This document shows, piece after piece, positions 7,801 to 16,037 of a stretch of DNA of 58,929 bases. Each line of letters starts with the position of its first letter. Position 1 is the first letter of the stretch. The DNA comes from Glaciecola sp. UBA2563 (GTDB lineage: Bacteria; Pseudomonadota; Gammaproteobacteria; Enterobacterales; Alteromonadaceae), in assembly GCA_002340325.1 (NCBI GenBank), contig DDLV01000049.1, positions 1 to 58,929 on the forward strand. The letters are read 5' to 3'. The translations under genes and the position numbers were made by a program. Under the pieces are notes generated by a model that did no database searches, was not told the origin of the DNA, and saw only the letters and a program-made list of their open reading frames with translations.

Positions 7801-9321
7801 TTAATCCTCTTCTCTCTGGTCAATAAAGGTCATGGTGTAATCACCGAGCGGTCCAGGCCGTTGTTCGATCACCAAAAACTGATCGTTAGTGTCCTCGTCT
7901 AGTACTAAATTCGTTTGTCCTAATATTTGTTCTACACCATCCACATTTGCCAGTGCAAATACCTCGTAGCTGTTGTTGAGTAAAACTATATCGGTCGGAT
8001 TTCCAAGTCGCCCTGTTACTCGATTTTGTGCGGTATCGATAACCTCATCGCTTTTGACAAAGTAAACACTGATATTGTTGAAGTCTTCGTTATCGATTAG
8101 GTTAACTACTGTCACAAGATTATCGAAGAAGCGGTCTCGTTGACTGTTGTCAACGTCAATGATGTTATAGATGACGCGAATTTCGTCAATAATGCCATCG
8201 CCATTTTCATCAAAATTACCATCACCATCATCATCGACGAATTCCTCTCGGTTAAACAAGAATATGGTCTTATCTGAGTTTTCGGCTAATGAGAGGCGTT
8301 GGTTCTGAATCAAAACGACATCGCTTTGATTGTCAATGATACTAAGCGAATAATCACCCCGATTAACGTCAAATGTGGAAGAGGTGCTGCCAATCGTCAA
8401 TCCGGAGATATCTACCTCTGCGTCATCTTCAAGTTGTGCGATATTGGATTCAATGTCCACTATGCCTGAGTAATTAGGCTCTAAATCATCTATGGCAATC
8501 CCATTATAAAAACGGACTCTTGATTGACTGTCTTGTGGGTCAAAGTTCGCCACTTGTCCGTTACTGATACTGTCCATGGTTAACTGAGTAGCAGCAATAG
8601 TAGGATTATCCATAATCGAGATAATGTATTGGCTAGGTGCGTTGTAACTGATTTCAGATGATTCAAACAAAACAGTATTGGAGCCGCTTTCGGTGAGATA
8701 GACGATGTACTCTTCTTGATCAAGCTTTAAGTTGTCGGATAGCAGTCCTGTTTGCGCCGAGCCTATATTAGTTGCTTCATTAAAGGTTTGGTCGTCTTCC
8801 GATAGCCAGACATCAATCGAGGCAAATTCAGTAGATAGATTTAGCAATTGAAGATTAAACAAATCATTATCGTCGTCATCCTCTTCATCGATAAGTGGGA
8901 TTTGGTATTGTACGAGTTGCGGTGAATTAATATCTCCAGTGAGGACAAATAAGCTCGTCTCTTCAGTCAATACTTCAAATTCACCAGTTAAAATGACCTC
9001 TAAATCATCCCTTCGAGTGCTGTCATCGTTTTGTAGTGCAATTTCATATTCATACCGACGAGCTACGATTGTTGTTCTTGCCGTTGCTTCTTCATAATCA
9101 ATCCCTGAAAAATTTAAGAAAATCTCATCGTCGGGATCATCCGATAAGTCTTCTTCAATGAACATAAATAACTCAGGCGCGTTGGGAGACGCGTTATAGA
9201 GTCTTACGAAGCCCTCAGTATCGTCATCTGAACCGCCACAAGCCGTGAGACTTGCTGTTAACACTAAGACGATAGGAAAAAATAGAAAATGCTTGATGGT
9301 TTTGTTTACGTGTAAATCCAA
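7801..9321 (-). CDS. DUF4397-type outer-membrane or surface lipoprotein
   Basis: A 506-residue protein with a lipoprotein signal ending LTAC at C28, followed by an acidic GGSDDD linker. The mature protein opens with FVRLYNASPNAPELFMFI, the hallmark of the DUF4397 beta-sandwich domain, and related strands recur along its length (VRFYNG near residue 270). It is strongly acidic, with a Ca-binding-like segment DDDGDGNFDENGDG near residues 370-385. A CpxR-type box lies 62-76 bp upstream on its coding strand, and the response regulator gene follows immediately. It is probably an envelope-anchored extracellular protein; its binding partner is unknown. Confidence 0.82.
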   Translation of the reverse strand: MDLHVNKTIKHFLFFPIVLVLTASLTACGGSDDDTEGFVRLYNASPNAPELFMFIEEDLSDDPDDEIFLNFSGIDYEEATARTTIVARRYEYEIALQNDDSTRRDDLEVILTGEFEVLTEETSLFVLTGDINSPQLVQYQIPLIDEEDDDDNDLFNLQLLNLSTEFASIDVWLSEDDQTFNEATNIGSAQTGLLSDNLKLDQEEYIVYLTESGSNTVLFESSEISYNAPSQYIISIMDNPTIAATQLTMDSISNGQVANFDPQDSQSRVRFYNGIAIDDLEPNYSGIVDIESNIAQLEDDAEVDISGLTIGSTSSTFDVNRGDYSLSIIDNQSDVVLIQNQRLSLAENSDKTIFLFNREEFVDDDGDGNFDENGDGIIDEIRVIYNIIDVDNSQRDRFFDNLVTVVNLIDNEDFNNISVYFVKSDEVIDTAQNRVTGRLGNPTDIVLLNNSYEVFALANVDGVEQILGQTNLVLDEDTNDQFLVIEQRPGPLGDYTMTFIDQREED

Positions 9322-9382
9322 TGGTTTTGTCCCTTTTATTTTATGTACACTAGAGTCAAAGCCGTTTTGTAAAGTTTCAACT

Positions 9383-9397
9383 TTTACAAAGTTTTAC
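9383..9397 (-). promoter_or_regulatory. CpxR-type box upstream of the DUF4397 lipoprotein/regulator unit
   Basis: Read on the minus strand this is GTAAA-ACTTT-GTAAA, a perfect match to the published CpxR consensus GTAAA-N5-GTAAA. It sits in the 99-bp gap between the FlgT-like gene and the lipoprotein gene, on the coding strand of the latter. TTTGTAAA at 9366-9373 adds an inverted half site. Confidence 0.65.
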
Positions 9398-9420
9398 ATT
9401 AGCGTTAAAAACGCAAGACG

Positions 9421-10596
9421 CTACTCCTCCATTTCAGCTGAGCTGACAACATCAAAAAGGTGATTATCAAGTTTTGCGGCATCTGAGGGTGTAATAAACG
9501 AGAAATCATGGTAGATGTCTTGGGCAATGAAATAGACATTTTCATCTTCGGTTAACTTGCTTCGCCATAACCCGGAATGGTCAGTGGAGGAGCGTTTAAA
9601 TAGTGAAAATTTATCACCTTTTTTAATGCCATGTTTTTCACCAAGCTGGATTAAATAATCATCATGCTGCTGGCTACTAATAAGCGAGAATGCGGGTTTG
9701 CACTGAATAACGTGATCGATGTCTTCGACGGTTTCGGCGACCAGATTGAGCAGGGATGTTCCGAATTGAGAACGCCAAAAAGCGCTAGAACTCAAGTCAA
9801 TTACCTCATGCAGCGAATGCTCCCATCGAGCTGATGTATTTACGCGATCTTCGTAAATAATGGACTGTTGAATTGTGTCTAAGATAAACAAGCTAATGGT
9901 AAAATTTCGATGCATTTGCGTGTTACTGATCCTGAACCTGCCAGAGACTTGTGTTTTCTCAATCATTCCTATGTCATCAATCTTGCCAAATAGAACATAC
10001 TGACTGTTAAATTCTTTTAGTAAAAACTGAGAGAATTCCGCAAGCTGTGAAGCATGTTTATTTAGAAAAATGTCTTTTGACCCTATAAATTTATTGATAA
10101 ATGTCGCATTGAGTGATGTCGATTGCAGTGTAACCTGTTGGTGGAAACGCGACCCAATTACATGCCCGATATCAAAAATTTGTCCAATTGTCGTTTGCGA
10201 GGGAACATCAATATAAAAGGGGGCTATTACTATATTTTTTTTGTGTTTGGTGCGCTCACAATCAGGTTTTTCAGCGAGTTCTACACTGACATATATTGTT
10301 AAAATATCATTGATGATTGATTCATTTTGGATGTCTACGCTTCGCACCGACGAGACGGTATTGAGCTTTATAGTGCTATCAAGTAATACACCATTTAACA
10401 TGACATCTTGCGCTGAAATCATGTAGCCGCCTCGATAACTCGCATCAGCTACCGCATTTTTGATTGTCATCCGACGGACTTCTTCAAACGGGGTGTTGCC
10501 GATTTTCATCGAAGCTGCACCTTCCACCCACTTTCCCGCACTCGCTATGTCTGGAAACAAAACAGTGATGAATAGAAACAAAAGTCGTGCTTTCAT
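9421..10596 (-). CDS. FlgT-like flagellar H-ring protein (full-length paralogue)
   Basis: A 391-residue secreted protein with a signal peptide (cleavage near ASAG, residue 21). It has the three-part FlgT layout: an N domain starting WVEGAASMKIG, a middle domain starting near CERTKHKKNIVIAPFYID, and a C domain with LGEKHGIKKGDKFSLF. In Vibrio, FlgT forms the outer H ring around the LP ring of the sheathed polar flagellum. Here the gene follows an FlgH-like gene by 1 bp, but no flagellar rod, hook or motor genes are near. A shorter paralogue lies at 17366-18478. It could be a real flagellar part or a ring protein repurposed for another envelope structure. Confidence 0.75.
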   Translation of the reverse strand: MKARLLFLFITVLFPDIASAGKWVEGAASMKIGNTPFEEVRRMTIKNAVADASYRGGYMISAQDVMLNGVLLDSTIKLNTVSSVRSVDIQNESIINDILTIYVSVELAEKPDCERTKHKKNIVIAPFYIDVPSQTTIGQIFDIGHVIGSRFHQQVTLQSTSLNATFINKFIGSKDIFLNKHASQLAEFSQFLLKEFNSQYVLFGKIDDIGMIEKTQVSGRFRISNTQMHRNFTISLFILDTIQQSIIYEDRVNTSARWEHSLHEVIDLSSSAFWRSQFGTSLLNLVAETVEDIDHVIQCKPAFSLISSQQHDDYLIQLGEKHGIKKGDKFSLFKRSSTDHSGLWRSKLTEDENVYFIAQDIYHDFSFITPSDAAKLDNHLFDVVSSAEMEE

Positions 10597-10597
10597 A

Positions 10598-11365
10598 TTA
10601 GTTAAAAATAGACAGTAAGTTACCGATTAACGTCGGTTGTTGATTTTTAGTAGGCTCACCTGTCCCGCTATATTCAATCCTTGCATTTCCGATGTTTGTC
10701 GAATTAATGGAATTTGTTTCTTGGTTTATGTCTGCAACTCGAATAATCCCTTCAACCCTTAAAAACTCCTCACCTTCTGTCAGTTTTATCCACTTCTCTC
10801 CAGACACCACAAGGTCACCGTTTGCGAGCACGTCTCTGACAAAAACATTAACCGTTCCCTCCAGGTCGTTGGATTGGCTTACTTTTGAATTTGCATTGAA
10901 GGAGCTTGCCTGATCATGAGATAAGTCCATATCATTCGTGCTTGCGTTAATTGGGCCAACCCGAAGCTGAAAATCATTCAATGAAAAATCACTGTCTTTA
11001 TCTCTTGCAAGTGCTTGGTTTTTACTCGCTTTTGTTTCTTCTTCCAGCTCTACAAAAATCATATCGCCGATACGGTATTGACGTTTTTTGGAAAAAAGAC
11101 TGTGGTATTCCAACGGATTAAATAAAGAACCTGTGGGTGGATTAATTGTTTCAATATCTTTGGTGTGAATAGGTGCGAAATTCGGGTCTCTAAACGCCGG
11201 TTCGCTCTTATTATTCTGCGGATTAATCGGCTTAAGTACTATGTTTTTATTCGTTGGAATGGCATCCACAACGCTTTGCTGTGGTGGTACTGATGTCGCA
11301 CAACCGTTGCAAAACAATATTGAAAATCCGATGACTACCATGAATGATTTAACGGTATGTATCAT
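10598..11365 (-). CDS. FlgH-like L-ring lipoprotein
   Basis: The ATG at 11365 is chosen because GGAG lies 7 nt before it and it gives a lipoprotein-type signal (ILFCNGC, C22); a longer frame lacks both. The 255-residue product contains FlgH landmarks: SLFNPLEYHSLFSKKRQYRIGD, a beta-rich core, VNVFVRDVLANGDLVVSGEK, EFLRVEGIIRVADI and IEYSGTGE. FlgH is the outer-membrane L ring of the flagellar basal body. The protein is about 30 residues longer than usual owing to an N-terminal extension. The first 17 nt overlap the upstream gene and the FlgT-like gene follows immediately. No flgI (P ring) or flgG is adjacent. Confidence 0.8.
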   Translation of the reverse strand: MIHTVKSFMVVIGFSILFCNGCATSVPPQQSVVDAIPTNKNIVLKPINPQNNKSEPAFRDPNFAPIHTKDIETINPPTGSLFNPLEYHSLFSKKRQYRIGDMIFVELEEETKASKNQALARDKDSDFSLNDFQLRVGPINASTNDMDLSHDQASSFNANSKVSQSNDLEGTVNVFVRDVLANGDLVVSGEKWIKLTEGEEFLRVEGIIRVADINQETNSINSTNIGNARIEYSGTGEPTKNQQPTLIGNLLSIFN

Positions 11366-12218
11366 GTGAAAGCTCCAAAAATGAATCATCGGCAAATGGA
11401 AATGCCTCGCTTGTGGCTGTGTCTCCTGCTGCTGGTGGAGTGGCAATTGAGTTATCTTCAATCGATTTAGTTACAGATAGTGGTTCGTCTGAGAAGAAAA
11501 GTTGGCTCGATGAATCAACGATGTTTTGCGCCAGTGATTTTCCTGTCACACTTTCGGTTATCATGTTAATTGAGTTGTATACGATTGATGCGGGGCCGAA
11601 CATCATATAAGACCCAACCATAGACGATGTAGTGCTCACGTCGCTAGCGGTGACAGATTGATAAAGATCTGAGACAAACGGAATATGATTAAGCACATTA
11701 AAAGAATCAAAAACGTCATTCAGCTCAAGGCCATCAGTGCCAAAAAGCGCAGATTCAAGCGAACCTTGTTTTGCAGGAGTAATCGCAGTGGTAGTATCTT
11801 TATTGTCAGTCGGTTTGTTTTCAGTTTCTATTTCGGCGCTCGTAAACAAAGATTGCTGAAACGCGTTCAGTAATTTGTTTTGCGAATCGCTCAAGCTGGA
11901 ATCGCCGGGGATAATATTTGCTAACTGGTCCCCACTTGGAGTCGATGATTTCTCAATGGTTTTGTTCGTAGCAGATGAAGGCGCTTGAGGCTCTTCAACG
12001 TTTACATTAGGACCGTCAACGCTCAGAAAAGCGTCTTTTAACTGAGTGAAAATGCGAGCAAAAATAACATTGGAATCAAATGCGCCGTCGCTCGCAGGAT
12101 CCCGATCAAGTGTATTATTTGGTTGCCTTATGGTATCCGTTATCGCGGTGTTGTTTATGGCGTTAGTTATAGATTGGGGGCTAAAGTTGTTGCTGGTGTT
12201 TGTACTTGTCTCAATCAT
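11349..12218 (-). CDS. Ser/Thr/Asn-rich hypothetical protein, first gene of the FlgH/FlgT-like operon
   Basis: A 289-residue protein without a signal peptide. The first two thirds are low-complexity and rich in S, T, N, D and P, which suggests disorder. Residues about 170-240 are hydrophobic and glycine-containing (GSYMMFGPASIVYNSINM), perhaps a buried helix or a membrane-active patch. It overlaps the FlgH-like gene by 17 nt, so the two products are translationally coupled. No family was recognised. A cytosolic, flexible first-gene product before ring proteins could be a secreted substrate or an assembly factor; that is speculation from context. Confidence 0.7.
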   Translation of the reverse strand: MIETSTNTSNNFSPQSITNAINNTAITDTIRQPNNTLDRDPASDGAFDSNVIFARIFTQLKDAFLSVDGPNVNVEEPQAPSSATNKTIEKSSTPSGDQLANIIPGDSSLSDSQNKLLNAFQQSLFTSAEIETENKPTDNKDTTTAITPAKQGSLESALFGTDGLELNDVFDSFNVLNHIPFVSDLYQSVTASDVSTTSSMVGSYMMFGPASIVYNSINMITESVTGKSLAQNIVDSSSQLFFSDEPLSVTKSIEDNSIATPPAAGDTATSEAFPFADDSFLELSHDTYR

Positions 12219-12375
12219 GGCGTTGCCCTTTGAAGATTATGAGAAACAGTCTACCCACAGTTGTTTTGAAAAGATGTTTTCCTTTTTCAAACACATGTAA
12301 TAAATAATCAAACAAAAAACATAAAAAACTATATTAATCAATGAAATGGATTTCATTTACAAGGTTTTTTCAAAT

Positions 12376-12390
12376 GTAAAACTCCGTAAA
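12376..12390 (+). promoter_or_regulatory. CpxR-type box in the divergent promoter at 12219-12521
   Basis: GTAAA-ACTCC-GTAAA on the plus strand is a perfect GTAAA-N5-GTAAA match. It lies between the FlgH-like operon (start 12218, minus) and the HTH-only LysR gene (start 12522, plus), so it could control either or both. The whole interval is AT-rich with repeated TTTACA/TGTAAA words and no gene. Confidence 0.65.
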
Positions 12391-12416
12391 AGATAACGGA
12401 AAGATTTCCACTGTTT

Positions 12417-12431
12417 GTAAATGTTTTTAAA
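12417..12431 (+). promoter_or_regulatory. Imperfect second CpxR-type box
   Basis: GTAAA-TGTTT-TTAAA matches the consensus at 9 of 10 fixed positions and lies 41 bp from the first box, almost four helical turns. It may be a weaker site that adds to the box at 12376. Confidence 0.35.
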
Positions 12432-12521
12432 GTTTTTGATGAAACATTGTTTCAATCAAAAAGTTTTGCTAGCGTTTATGCGAGAGGTCACGAATAACAT
12501 ATGCTAAAAGCAGAGGTTTCT

Positions 12522-12824
12522 ATGACGCTTGAACAACTTAACGCGTTTGACGCAGTGGTAAAACACGGCACGATCCGCAGCGCAAGTATTCAGTTACAAA
12601 AGACTCCAGCAACAATCAGCCTCTCTATAAAGTCGTTGGAAGACAAGTTAGGGATCGTTCTGTTCTTAAGAAGTGCCCATCGTTTAACGCTCTCTCCAGC
12701 CGGCGTCGATGTTTACAAGAAAGTAAGCGTAATATTGCAAAGCATAAACGAAGTTAAAACAGTCGCAAATGCCATTAGATCCACAAAAGAAAGGAATTAC
12801 AAAAACTCGTCTGTTTTGGATTGA
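12522..12824 (+). CDS. HTH-only LysR-type protein 1
   Basis: The 100-residue product holds the LysR winged helix (MTLEQLNAFDAVVKHGTIRS, then KTPATISLSIKSLEDKLGIVLF) and the linker helix, then ends; the substrate-binding domain of about 200 residues is absent. The ATG at 12522 has AGAGG at the right spacing, better than an ATG seven codons upstream. Downstream DNA does not continue the family in another frame as far as I can see, so the stop looks genuine. A close paralogue is at 20333-20761. Such a protein could bind DNA without a ligand or interfere with a full-length LysR. Confidence 0.8.
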   Translation: MTLEQLNAFDAVVKHGTIRSASIQLQKTPATISLSIKSLEDKLGIVLFLRSAHRLTLSPAGVDVYKKVSVILQSINEVKTVANAIRSTKERNYKNSSVLD

Positions 12825-12898
12825 GTCTCAAGAAGCCATCCGTCAAAAATATGGATGAGTGTGCCAGCTTATAAAGAGTAAATAATGGCTAGCACTAT

Positions 12899-13630
12899 TT
12901 ATGGACTGACTCTGCCAATAAGTCGGTAATGTGGACGTTTAAACAAACCAAAACCCGGTAGAGAATGTTGACCTTCATAAAGCTCATCAACGATAAGCAG
13001 ATCTTCTAAGTAGGGGAGATGATCCTTGTTGAGAAACACATGATCAGTAGCAAATATCGTGGTGAGGATTTCGCGCTGTAGCCAACTATGTCTCGCTCGG
13101 TGAGTTGGCGGTTGTTTTTGCGAAACATAAAAGTCTGCAATGGCCAGCACACCCTCAGGGTTAAGATGCGCCTTTGCACATTCTAGTGCTTGCCACCAAG
13201 CCGGGATCATCGTCAGCGAATAGCAAAAACTAACTATATCCGCTTTAACACCCAGTGACATAGAGCAAGCATCCGTTTCAACCAACTCAACGTTAGTTAT
13301 TCCTAATTGCAAGACTTTTTCTTTAGCTTTTGCTAACAATGACGGCGTTAAATCAACGATGATTAGTTTATCTAATGCCCTCAGCCGCTCTATCGGCGTG
13401 TAGTCGAGAATCGCTCCTGTGCCGCCTCCAATATCAAGCCACACATTACCTGGGTAGTCGGCCACTCGCTCAAAAAATACATTTCTCTGTGGGCAGATAT
13501 CTTTTCGAGATTTATCGTATAAATCCGCTTGCTTGTTATAGAAGGACTCTAAGCGATCTTTGTGTGTCTCACCATCAAATCGACAGGTTGTCAGATACAA
13601 ATAACTGCGCAAACGTTCGGACAAGTTCAT
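12899..13630 (-). CDS. btaB: BtaB-like N-methyltransferase for betaine-lipid synthesis
   Basis: The 243-residue class I SAM-dependent methyltransferase has VWLDIGGGTGAILDY (SAM-binding motif I), LIIVDLTPSLLAKAKEK and the hydrophobic strand VKADIVSFCYSLTMI. With BtaA it completes diacylglyceryl-N,N,N-trimethylhomoserine (DGTS), adding three methyl groups to the homoserine head group. The call rests strongly on its neighbour: it starts 12 nt after the btaA stop, the known btaA-btaB order. The N-terminus YNKQADLYDKSR is typical for this subgroup. It acts at the cytoplasmic face of the inner membrane. Confidence 0.85.
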   Translation of the reverse strand: MNLSERLRSYLYLTTCRFDGETHKDRLESFYNKQADLYDKSRKDICPQRNVFFERVADYPGNVWLDIGGGTGAILDYTPIERLRALDKLIIVDLTPSLLAKAKEKVLQLGITNVELVETDACSMSLGVKADIVSFCYSLTMIPAWWQALECAKAHLNPEGVLAIADFYVSQKQPPTHRARHSWLQREILTTIFATDHVFLNKDHLPYLEDLLIVDELYEGQHSLPGFGLFKRPHYRLIGRVSP

Positions 13631-13642
13631 GTGAATAAACTC

Positions 13643-14782
13643 TTATCTAGCCACTTTATCGGCGATAAAAAAACTACCGTAGCTTTTTACACGGCAATCA
13701 AAATGTAAAGCTTCGGCCAGCTCGTGATTAAGTTCATAAACACCTTGCAATACTGGCTGAATAATGGCTAAAAACCCTTCATACGTACCAGCACTTCGCC
13801 ATATCGCTCGTCCCGATGTTGCCAATGAAGAAGACAACATTTCAAAGTGCTTGTACAACTGTTCAGGCCGGCTTGCCAGCCAGTCCATATGATCTAATAA
13901 GACCATATGTGTGAAATACTCAGGTTTTTGTTGCGCGTACTCTGCTAGATTGCCGGTAACTACGGTGACTCTGTCGACGAGAGCTCGCAACTTTAAGAAA
14001 TTCTCTTCTCTCAGATAATCTGGCATGGCGTCAAACGTATATTCACCGTTGAGATAAATCTGATAGAAATAATTATCTTTTTCAGGGTAAGCTGCCAACG
14101 ATCTCAAAACATTTTCAACAAATTTACTCAACGACATGTGATGCGTTTTTTCAATCAATTCTAACTGACTAGGAGGCACACCTAGAAGGTAGCTCAACTT
14201 CGATAAATTCATCATGCCCAGAAGGAGTTTGTGGGCAGGATGTGATTTGATTTCATTCTCAAATCGCTCGGTGGCTAGACGAGAATTTGGTTCATTGAAT
14301 ATCTGATTTATTTTTCCGTGAAGTCCAGTCAGCTTAAAATACTGGCGTACTAACTTGGCATAGAACCCACAGGTACCAATCTTCACTATGGTTCCAGATT
14401 TGCTGAGTTCTTTTGTGCGGCTTGTCCAATACTCATATGATAGTGCTGAAAGATGAGGTTTTAACTTCGTATTTAACAACTGGGAAAACTCTGGATGTCC
14501 ACCACGACCAATCAATTGAAAGTAGTCGTCATAGTCTAATTCCTTTATCGCAGCGATTTTAAGTTCTAGCAACGCATTTTGAGCAGGATTCATATCGACA
14601 CAGTGAATAGCCTCTGGCTCATCTAAAAGATAATCCAATGCATTGCATCCGGCCGAGGTGATCATCAATAACTTCGAGCAACTGTCTAGTTCCATGGCTT
14701 TTCTATCGAGCCGTGGATCTTCCCAACAGAAGTTATATATTAAATTTGAGGAATGGATTTTGCGAAAAAGTTTTTCGCTCAT
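13643..14782 (-). CDS. btaA: BtaA-like 3-amino-3-carboxypropyl transferase (DUF3419)
   Basis: The 379-residue protein carries the DUF3419/BtaA signature IYNFCWEDPRLDRKAM, LMITSAGCNALDYLL and HCVDMNPAQNALLELK. BtaA moves the 3-amino-3-carboxypropyl group of SAM onto diacylglycerol to give diacylglycerylhomoserine, the precursor of DGTS. A late LLDHMDWLASRPEQLYKHF segment is also typical. It is the first gene of a two-gene operon with btaB. A Pho-box-like element 119 bp upstream fits the established role of betaine lipids as phosphorus-free replacements for phospholipids. Confidence 0.9.
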   Translation of the reverse strand: MSEKLFRKIHSSNLIYNFCWEDPRLDRKAMELDSCSKLLMITSAGCNALDYLLDEPEAIHCVDMNPAQNALLELKIAAIKELDYDDYFQLIGRGGHPEFSQLLNTKLKPHLSALSYEYWTSRTKELSKSGTIVKIGTCGFYAKLVRQYFKLTGLHGKINQIFNEPNSRLATERFENEIKSHPAHKLLLGMMNLSKLSYLLGVPPSQLELIEKTHHMSLSKFVENVLRSLAAYPEKDNYFYQIYLNGEYTFDAMPDYLREENFLKLRALVDRVTVVTGNLAEYAQQKPEYFTHMVLLDHMDWLASRPEQLYKHFEMLSSSLATSGRAIWRSAGTYEGFLAIIQPVLQGVYELNHELAEALHFDCRVKSYGSFFIADKVAR

Positions 14783-14900
14783 AAGTCGATTTCCGAATTG
14801 GACTTTTCAACAGATTCGACGCCTGGATTCTGTGTAATAGCAACTGCTACTTTAAAGCATTCGAATAAGTCAAAGACATTACTCTTTATTGCATATCTTT

Positions 14901-14918
14901 ATGACATAAAAATTACAT
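14901..14918 (-). promoter_or_regulatory. Pho-box-like element upstream of btaA
   Basis: On the minus strand it reads ATGTAAT-TTTT-ATGTCAT: two 7-mers on an 11-bp period with an AT spacer, as in the PhoB consensus CTGTCAT-N4-CTGTCAT. The second repeat matches 6 of 7 bases and the first 5 of 7. It would respond to phosphate starvation. Confidence 0.55.
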
Positions 14919-14972
14919 CAACGAATTCTTATTGAATAAAGAGTACCGAAATCATCGGTTGAAAGGATGTAG

Positions 14973-15380
14973 TTAAGGCGTTATCTCTTTGTCTATCGCC
15001 TCAAGCATAGTTTGATGGCTTGAAGTATTAAATAGAATAGATTGTTCTTGCAAAAACTCTGCGGCATTGTCAACCGCGTCCATCAAAACGGCCACTACAT
15101 ATCGATTTGAATGGGGCGATTCGTTCATTTTTTCTGGTACTGAAACATCGAAAATGACTTGATTGGTATCTAAATCAAAATGCCTGATTCTCATCCCCTT
15201 AAAGCTCGGTGTATCCGTTTTGCCCGGTAGCATGAAATTAACTTCCAATTTTATTGAATCAACTGGCGACAAACTTTTGCTTTGCTGCTGAATTTTAATT
15301 GCCACTAAGATAATCGACTTATGCAGCTTACTTTCGGTAAGCTCACTGTCGGGAATAAATGCATTGATAGAAATAGCCAA
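14973..15380 (-). CDS. Hypothetical cytosolic protein
   Basis: The 135-residue protein starts with TTG at 15380, supported by AGGA 7 nt upstream. It has no signal peptide or membrane helix and shows alternating beta strands (IKLEVNFML, MRIRHFDLDTNQVIFDV) followed by a helical end (VVAVLMDAVDNAAEFLQEQ). No family was recognised. It lies upstream of btaA on the same strand, but the Pho-box-like element and 190 bp separate them, so it is probably a separate unit. Confidence 0.65.
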   Translation of the reverse strand: MAISINAFIPDSELTESKLHKSIILVAIKIQQQSKSLSPVDSIKLEVNFMLPGKTDTPSFKGMRIRHFDLDTNQVIFDVSVPEKMNESPHSNRYVVAVLMDAVDNAAEFLQEQSILFNTSSHQTMLEAIDKEITP

Positions 15381-15525
15381 TAGTCTTTCCTTATACTGTT
15401 AAATGATTCACGTCCAATATAAAAAACAAAGTTGGAATCAGTTGTCTGACGATACACAATCAATGTTGTATGACTGACAAGTCTTTCGCAGATTTATGTC
15501 GCGAAACCTACAAACAATTGTTCGT

Positions 15526-15855
15526 TTAGCTAAAGACGACCTCAGCGATACAGGCGTTGTCTCTCACAGAGTGCAACGCATTATTAAAATTCAGCTCATT
15601 GTCAAACAGTATGCTTTTAACCACAATCTTGCCGGCCTGATCTTTGATCACAAAGAATTTTTCTCCTTCAGGTGTAGACGCAACGGCTATTTTCTCACTC
15701 ATCATAGAGCCTACGCGTACGTCTTTAATGGATTGCTCAGCTTCAACTTTATCGCTAAAAGACACGCTGGTCATGAGTTTTTGCCCCGATCCATTGAGGT
15801 ATTGAAATTGAAACTCTCCATCACTTTTCGCCATTATTTCAAAAACTGCAGACAT
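15526..15855 (-). CDS. YegP-like protein with two DUF1508 repeats
   Basis: The 109-residue product is built from two copies of the DUF1508 unit. The first begins FEIMAKSDGEFQFQYLNGSG and the second KFFVIKDQAGKIVVKSILF, each followed by a helix (AEQSIKDVR, NALHSVRDN). AGGAG precedes the ATG at 6-nt spacing. Relatives are small cytosolic proteins of unknown function, often poorly conserved as here. It is read as an independent gene or the leader of 14973-15380. Confidence 0.75.
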   Translation of the reverse strand: MSAVFEIMAKSDGEFQFQYLNGSGQKLMTSVSFSDKVEAEQSIKDVRVGSMMSEKIAVASTPEGEKFFVIKDQAGKIVVKSILFDNELNFNNALHSVRDNACIAEVVFS

Positions 15856-16037
15856 GATTTTCTCCTAATAGTTACAAACCCTGATTGTGAAATGGGTAGG
15901 GCTTGATGTCGCATATTTAAGGTGTTTGCAAAGCTCAGTGCAAAGCTCGCGCCAGTTTATTCGGAGAGAAAAGGGGGGCAGAGATAAGACTTTCCACAAA
16001 ATAAGAAACCAAAGATCGCCTAACCTGCGGCGAATGG

